DNA of 40,612 bases, taken from NCBI RefSeq assembly GCF_000313135.1, contig NW_004457661.1:1336-41947 (forward strand), read 5' to 3'. The first letter of the stretch is position 1. Each line of letters begins with the position of its first letter. The notes beneath the pieces were generated by a model. The model ran no database searches. It had not been told where the DNA came from and saw nothing but the letters and a program-made list of their open reading frames with translations. The position numbers and the translations under genes were made by a program. Below, in pieces: positions 39,818 to 40,612 of the stretch. This DNA is from Acanthamoeba castellanii str. Neff (taxonomy: Eukaryota > Discosea > Longamoebia > Acanthamoebidae).

Positions 39818-40612
39818 CGGAGGACCAGATCAAAGAAGCCATGGAGGCCATTCGCAAGGGCTCGGTTGCCGTGTCCTTCGTCGTCGAAAAGCGAGCGGGC
39901 AAATCGTTCTGCATCAACCACCTCTTGCGGCGCCTGCTTGGGCTCGATGAAAGTCAGGAGCGCGGTAAGATCCCTCCGCCGTCGGTGTCTGGCGTCATGG
40001 ACGGTTCTCCCTGGCCTCTCATCATCCAGTACACTGCTCCTTCCCCCCAATCTCCCTCCTCCCCTCTCTCAGTCATCTCCACACTCCAAGTGGGAACGCC
40101 TCTCCTCCCTTGACCACTTGACACTGCTCATCGCCTCTTTTTCTCACCTTGCGCCAACGCTCACGCGCGCGTTGGCGGTTTACAGGCTGACGAGCAGCGT
40201 TACCGCATCGAGCTCGTGCAGGAGATGTGTCAGCAGCGCAAGTACCGCCTTCGTATGGAACTCGAGAAGCAGAGGCACGAGCACGACAAAGGCCTCGAGA
40301 GTACTATGGATGTGTCGAGAGCCAGGGGAAGGTCAAGCTCGACAGCGAGTCGGAGGTTGAGCGCATGCTGGCACTGCGATTCATGGAGTCATCGCTGAAG
40401 ACGCACTACGTCTCAACCAGAAACGAGCAAGACATGGGCGCAGATCTGCGAGACGTGGCCAAGGAGCTGCGCACGATGCGAGGCGATGGGCGAGAAGATC
40501 TGTGCACCAACAAGCTGATCCTCAGGATCCCGTATCATCATGGCGGTTAGAGCTGCGCGATCTGCCCGGCCTTGGCCATACAAGCTGGCGCATCAAGAGA
40601 GATGTGAGTTTA
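39818..40612 (+). CDS. Dynamin-superfamily/SLIP-GC-like GTPase, partial
   Basis: After a CGCTCAG acceptor (to 39817) the frame reads DQIKEAMEAIRKGSVAVSFV then VEKRAGKSFCINHLLRRLLG. This is a Walker A with GKS kept but the first Gly replaced (VEKRAGKS for GxxxxGKS). A possible continuation is GVMDGSPWPLIIQY, or the GTAAGA donor at 39965. A second exon from about 40189 gives a charged helix (YRIELVQEMCQQRKYRLRME), a frame change near 40300, then KLDSESEVERMLALRFMES and LCTNKLILRIPY. At 40551-40597 a third frame gives RLELRDLPGLGHTSWRIKRD, with DLPG as the G3 motif, and meets a GTGAGT donor (40598). The spacing of P-loop, helical insert and D-x-PG resembles large nuclear GTPases of the SLIP-GC type. 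The window ends inside the gene. Two frame changes suggest errors or decay. Confidence 0.5.

Noticed and set aside
39511..40113. 200-residue frame with poly-His/Asp as a metal-binding protein
   Set aside because: The His/Asp tract is just the ACCACG hexamer array; only the part after 39818 is coding.
1..40612. Prokaryotic or intact giant-virus genome segment; CRISPR arrays
   Set aside because: Multiple in-frame spliceosomal introns and host-type genes; tandem repeats are simple microsatellites without spacers of unique sequence.

Overview
The window looks like nuclear DNA of a free-living protist, most likely an Acanthamoeba-type amoeba. This is inferred, not proven. The evidence is short GT-AG introns (34 to about 130 nt) inside genes whose exons rejoin in frame, TATA and CCAAT promoter motifs, AATAAA signals, abundant microsatellites, signal-peptide surface proteins, and eukaryotic families (PP2C, SPFH, THUMP-type methyltransferase, F-box/ankyrin). 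No bacterial operon, ribosome-binding-site pattern, tRNA, rRNA or CRISPR array is convincing. A 15-N assembly gap lies at 26445-26459.

Layout. 1-1002: no gene, but a chain of perfect hairpins (638-940). 1019-2351: a split acidic protein of unknown function. 3229-6130: two divergent, related, membrane-anchored P-loop GTPases sharing one CCAAT-rich promoter. 6486-12000: a 'graveyard' of broken gene pieces (PP2C phosphatase, F-box/ankyrin, SPFH, C2H2 zinc finger, MORN, THUMP methyltransferase) plus one intact small two-exon gene (10314-10875). 12185-14643 (-): an intact four-exon transposase-like zinc-finger gene. 15580-16050: a His-Me/HNH-type endonuclease end. 16990-18062: a second F-box/ankyrin copy next to a truncated alcohol-dehydrogenase-like end. 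18866-22124: a five-exon beta-helix/multi-pass surface protein. 24553-27966 (-): a multi-exon type I surface protein with 'QYG' repeats. 28906-29463: a frame-broken tail-fibre-like gene. 33050-35030 (-): a helicase-like gene, divergent from 35439-38322, a six-exon PD-(D/E)XK nuclease-like protein. 39818-40612: the start of a third GTPase running off the window.

The best candidates for an undescribed system are (i) the divergent helicase / PD-(D/E)XK pair, whose shared promoter carries a 14-bp inverted repeat around a 12-bp palindrome, (ii) the divergent pair of membrane GTPases that carry VFNxMP where TKxD or NKxD is expected, and (iii) a roughly 40-residue module seen three times (22.7, 29.9 and 32.7 kb). 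The near-identical F-box/ankyrin blocks at 7 and 17 kb, one with its head inverted, show very recent rearrangement.
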